A stretch of 64,000 bases of DNA from positions 1 to 64,000 of the forward strand of contig NZ_JAHHZM010000009.1 in assembly GCF_018642165.1 (NCBI RefSeq). The letters run 5' to 3'. The position numbers and the translations under genes were made by a program. The notes below the pieces were generated by a model. That model was not told where the DNA came from. It saw nothing but the letters and a program-made list of their open reading frames with translations, and did not search any database. The stretch is from Echinicola shivajiensis. GTDB taxonomy: Bacteria; Bacteroidota; Bacteroidia; Cytophagales; Cyclobacteriaceae. Positions within the stretch are counted from its first letter, which is position 1. The number at the start of each line of letters is the position of its first letter. Shown one piece after another: positions 61,219-64,000 of this stretch.

Positions 61219-62028
61219 ATGAAAAGAATATATCTACTGTTTACCATTTTTTTAGGAGTTCAAAATCTAAGCTTTTCCAAAACAGATACGATTAAATTTC
61301 ATAGTAAAGCTATGGACAAAACAATTGCAAATTTGGTCATCACTCCGGAAAATTATAGTCAGTCAGAAAGCTATCCAACTGTTTATTTATTGCATGGTGC
61401 TGGAGGAGATTATACCTCTTGGTCAGGAATAACCAACCTGCAGTTATTTGCTGATCTTTATGATATGATCATTGTATGTCCTGATGGTGGAAAGACCAGT
61501 TGGTATTATGATAGTCCTGTAGATCCTCAAATGCAGTATGAATCTTATGTGACTTCTGAATTGGTCGATTGGGTAGATGATCATTATGCTACAAAGCAGC
61601 AAAGAGAATTTAGGGCCATTACTGGTTTGAGCATGGGAGGACATGGAGGACTGTACCTTGGATTTAGGCATCAGGATATTTTTGGAAATGCAGGAAGTAC
61701 CAGTGGTGGTGTTGATATCAGACCATTTCCCCGAAATTGGGACATTTCCAAAAGATTAGGAACTTATGCAGAAAACCCTGATACCTGGGAAAAAAATACT
61801 GTTATTAATTTAGTCCACCTGCTGGATGGAAAAAGTTTGAATATAATCATTGACTGCGGTACTGCTGATTTTTTCTATGATGCCAACGTACGCTTGCATG
61901 AGAAGTTGGAAGAAAGAAATATTCCACATGATTTTACTAGTAGACCAGGCGCACACAATGGAGAATATTGGAAGAATTCAATTGCCTATCAACTGCTGTT
62001 TTTTAACAATAAGTTCAAGTCATTATAG
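61219..62028 (+). CDS. Exported esterase, esterase D/PHB depolymerase-like (PF00756 type)
   Basis: A signal peptide (LLFTIFLGVQNLSFSKT) precedes an alpha/beta-hydrolase fold. VYLLHGAGGDYTSWSG forms the oxyanion region, the nucleophile elbow is ITGLSMGGHGGLYLG (GxSxG), and DCGTADFF and GAHNGEYWKN supply the acid and histidine. It resembles the FrsA/Fes and feruloyl-esterase-like group. Substrate unknown. Periplasmic or secreted. It has no close downstream gene. Confidence 0.92.
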   Translation: MKRIYLLFTIFLGVQNLSFSKTDTIKFHSKAMDKTIANLVITPENYSQSESYPTVYLLHGAGGDYTSWSGITNLQLFADLYDMIIVCPDGGKTSWYYDSPVDPQMQYESYVTSELVDWVDDHYATKQQREFRAITGLSMGGHGGLYLGFRHQDIFGNAGSTSGGVDIRPFPRNWDISKRLGTYAENPDTWEKNTVINLVHLLDGKSLNIIIDCGTADFFYDANVRLHEKLEERNIPHDFTSRPGAHNGEYWKNSIAYQLLFFNNKFKSL

Positions 62029-62528
62029 TTAATTTTCTTCCTCAAAAGATGATCATACATGATAAGCTAATCGGAAACTAGGTAAAGTTTATTTTATTCA
62101 AAATGATGATTTATAAAATAGACACTTACTTGGTTTTTGATAGAAAAAAATACTGAATAACAGTGATTTTAAGCTTTTTTTAAATCTTTCGTTAAAAAAT
62201 CAAATTGAGGGAATTAATATATTAATTGGTTGAAAATAAGGATCAATCAGCAATATTCTATATTAAAAAATTTAACCATTTAGAGATTTATTCATTAAGT
62301 CTAAAAAATTGAATTATCCGATTTTGATCAGGTTTAGCGAGATTATTCCATTGATTTTCAAATAGGTGTTGAACTTTTTTTGCTTCCTGAGATAAAAATC
62401 ATGATTTAGATATGTAAAAAAAAATGGACTTAATATAACACAAAATGAAAAGCAATTTTGTGAAGCATGCTTAACCTCGAAACTTGCTTAAATTTCCTTT
62501 ATAGTGAACTAGATTTCTTTTTTTATTT
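62029..62528. other. Intergenic gap, no gene seen
   Basis: A 500-bp AT-rich gap without accepted frame. No repeat family member or RNA gene seen. It must contain the promoter for the hydroxylase-like gene, but no box is distinct. Confidence 0.45.
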
Positions 62529-63251
62529 ATGGTAGATGACCTTATCGAAAATGTCCTTTTCGAATATTCTTATGTCCAATTGTATGCCTTGTCCTTTGGG
62601 TATTTTATACTTCTGTACTTTGGCTTAGCCCCTCTTTTTTTATTGGTTTGTAAATATTTCGTTAGAAAAAATCTTCTTGATTTGATTGATAACCGGGAGC
62701 TTAGACCTGGGCAATTAGCCTTTGAAAAATGGCATTCACTTAAGTCAATTATTGTTTTTGGATTTTCGATTATCCCTGTCATTTATTTTATCCGAATGGG
62801 ATGGATTGTCCTTTTGCCAAATACTTGGATAAACATTTTGATTGGATTAGTCGTACTAACTCTCTGGAATGAAATCCATTTTTTTGTGGTACATCGAATC
62901 ATGCATCAGCGCTTTTTTATGAAGAATATCCATTTTGTTCACCATAAATCCATAACACCCACCGTTTATTCGGTTTATAGTTTTCATTGGTTTGAGGCGT
63001 TTTTGCTAAGCACTGTACCGATTACTATTGCGCCATTTTTACCTTTTTCTATCCTTGCGATTTTTATTTATCCCTTTGTCAGCATTCTATTGAATTATGC
63101 AGGGCATTGTAATTATCGATTTGGTTCAGGTAAGGGAGATAATTGGTGGCTCTTTGGAACACATCATAACAAGCACCATAGCAAAGGGAAGAAGAATTAT
63201 GGCTTTGCATTGAATTTCTTGGATAAATTATTTTCCAAGCCTAATCATTAG
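62529..63251 (+). CDS. Sterol desaturase/fatty acid hydroxylase family membrane protein
   Basis: The 240-aa protein has four or so spans and the di-iron histidine boxes of the family: HFFVVHRIMH, FVHHKS and HHNKHH. It would hydroxylate or desaturate a lipid chain in the membrane. The next gene, 3 bp later, is a ketosynthase III, so a lipid or aromatic-polyene-type pathway may start here. Confidence 0.9.
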   Translation: MVDDLIENVLFEYSYVQLYALSFGYFILLYFGLAPLFLLVCKYFVRKNLLDLIDNRELRPGQLAFEKWHSLKSIIVFGFSIIPVIYFIRMGWIVLLPNTWINILIGLVVLTLWNEIHFFVVHRIMHQRFFMKNIHFVHHKSITPTVYSVYSFHWFEAFLLSTVPITIAPFLPFSILAIFIYPFVSILLNYAGHCNYRFGSGKGDNWWLFGTHHNKHHSKGKKNYGFALNFLDKLFSKPNH

Positions 63252-63254
63252 ATC

Positions 63255-64000
63255 ATGAATGAAGTATATATAACGAGTGCCGGTATTTTTTTACCGAACA
63301 ATGCCATTTCCAATGAGGAAATGGAAGATTATCTAGGCAGAATAAATGGAAATGACAGCCGTGCCAAAGAACGTATCCTAAAACAGAATGGAATTAAGCA
63401 GCGCTACTATGCGCTCAATAAAAATCAAGAAACCACCCATTTCAATAGCCAGCTGGCCATCAATGCAGTGGAAAGTGCCTTGGAAAAAAGTAACTTAAGA
63501 ACAAAGGACATTGAACTGCTTTGCACCGGTACTACTCAGGGGGACTTACCTATTCCGGGCTTTGCCAGCATGGTGCATGCAGGCTTGGATTTCGAACGAT
63601 GTGAAGTGGCCAGTTTCCAAAGTGTCTGTGCCAGTGGAATGATGGCGCTAAAAGATGCTTTTGCCCAAATAAAAAGTGATGAAAAGCAAAATGCAGTTTG
63701 TGTAGGTAGTGAGCTGTCCAGTAGATTGTTCAAGGCATCTCGCGTAGAAGCCCAGAATGTAAGTTCACTGCCTTTTGATGCAGAATTTTTACGTTGGATG
63801 CTTTCGGATGGGGCGGGTGCCTTTGTCCTCCAAAACAAAAAAAGTGATCAGGGCATTTCTTTGAAAATAGATTGGATAGATCTCAAATCCCATGCAAATG
63901 AATACCCGGTTTGTATGTTTACAGGTAAGACTGACAATCAAGATGAGCAGGAAAGAACCTGGTTGGACTATCCCAGTTATGAGGATGCATCCAGGGCAGG
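63255..64000 (+). CDS. Beta-ketoacyl synthase III-like protein (3' end outside window)
   Basis: The frame MNEVYITSAGIFLPNNAISN runs open to the window edge (248 codons). It has the KAS III nucleophile in SVCASGMMALKDA (Cys125) and the thiolase-fold strands ELLCTGTTQGDLP and MLSDGAGAFVL. The opening EVYITSAGIFLPN and QNGIKQRYYAL are reminiscent of DarB/StlD ketosynthases of dialkylresorcinol pathways, but FabH-type function is also possible. It starts 3 bp after the hydroxylase-like gene, so the two are co-transcribed. The His and Asn of the catalytic triad lie beyond the window. Confidence 0.8.
   Translation, partial: MNEVYITSAGIFLPNNAISNEEMEDYLGRINGNDSRAKERILKQNGIKQRYYALNKNQETTHFNSQLAINAVESALEKSNLRTKDIELLCTGTTQGDLPIPGFASMVHAGLDFERCEVASFQSVCASGMMALKDAFAQIKSDEKQNAVCVGSELSSRLFKASRVEAQNVSSLPFDAEFLRWMLSDGAGAFVLQNKKSDQGISLKIDWIDLKSHANEYPVCMFTGKTDNQDEQERTWLDYPSYEDASRA

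Overview
The window looks like a chromosomal segment from a Bacteroidota bacterium, most probably a cytophagal lineage such as Cyclobacteriaceae. That placement is inferred from AT-rich DNA, weak ribosome-binding sites, LytTR and AraC regulators, many Bacteroidota-type small membrane proteins, and the TAnnTTTG promoter element visible at one divergent promoter. No rRNA or tRNA gene was recognised.

Layout. 1-3.4 kb: the end of an IS21-like element cuts a TlpA-like gene, followed by a 50-codon membrane protein, purEK and an lmo0937-type membrane protein. 3.4-9.2 kb: a membrane-linked MutS-like ATPase, an AraC regulator with a degenerate receiver domain, a tandem alpha-beta-barrel exported protein, tag, and a GxxExxY nuclease-like gene with arrays of palindromic repeats on both sides. 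9.6-16 kb: a sugar-isomerase-like protein, methyltransferase, a frameshifted secreted-protein gene, the DoxX/nitroreductase pair divergent from an HxlR regulator, a peroxiredoxin-like protein and a GH16 glucanase. 16-31.6 kb: MscS channel, lipoprotein, potassium channel, LuxR regulator, a GT1/GPP34/membrane-protein operon, a lipoprotein/LytS/LytTR two-component operon, an amidase, and a TM2-DUF2752-DUF4870-M48 operon. 32-37.6 kb: polA, radA, another palindromic repeat array and yjbQ.

38.3-42.9 kb is the most unusual stretch. Two 278-bp direct repeats (38629-38906 and 42439-42716) enclose mutT, an orphan zinc-less Vsr endonuclease, two TGTCAT-type palindromes, an overlapping HipA-like kinase/DUF3037 pair and a phospholipase-D-type nuclease. 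The repeats share two inverted-repeat stems, and one stem shows a compensatory base-pair change. 43-53 kb carries mostly metabolic and hypothetical genes, interrupted by a higher-GC IS110-family element with a leader that could hold a bridge RNA.

53-60.3 kb looks like the replication-origin region. Four parS sites lie in 162 bp in front of mnmG (gidA). Downstream, an 846-bp intergenic region holds about nine DnaA-box-like sequences and an AT-rich tract, suggesting oriC. The window ends with an outer-membrane-type protein, an esterase, a fatty-acid-hydroxylase-like membrane protein and a partial ketosynthase III, possibly the start of a lipid or dialkylresorcinol-type cluster. All functional calls come from reading the sequence and family knowledge; no database search was run.
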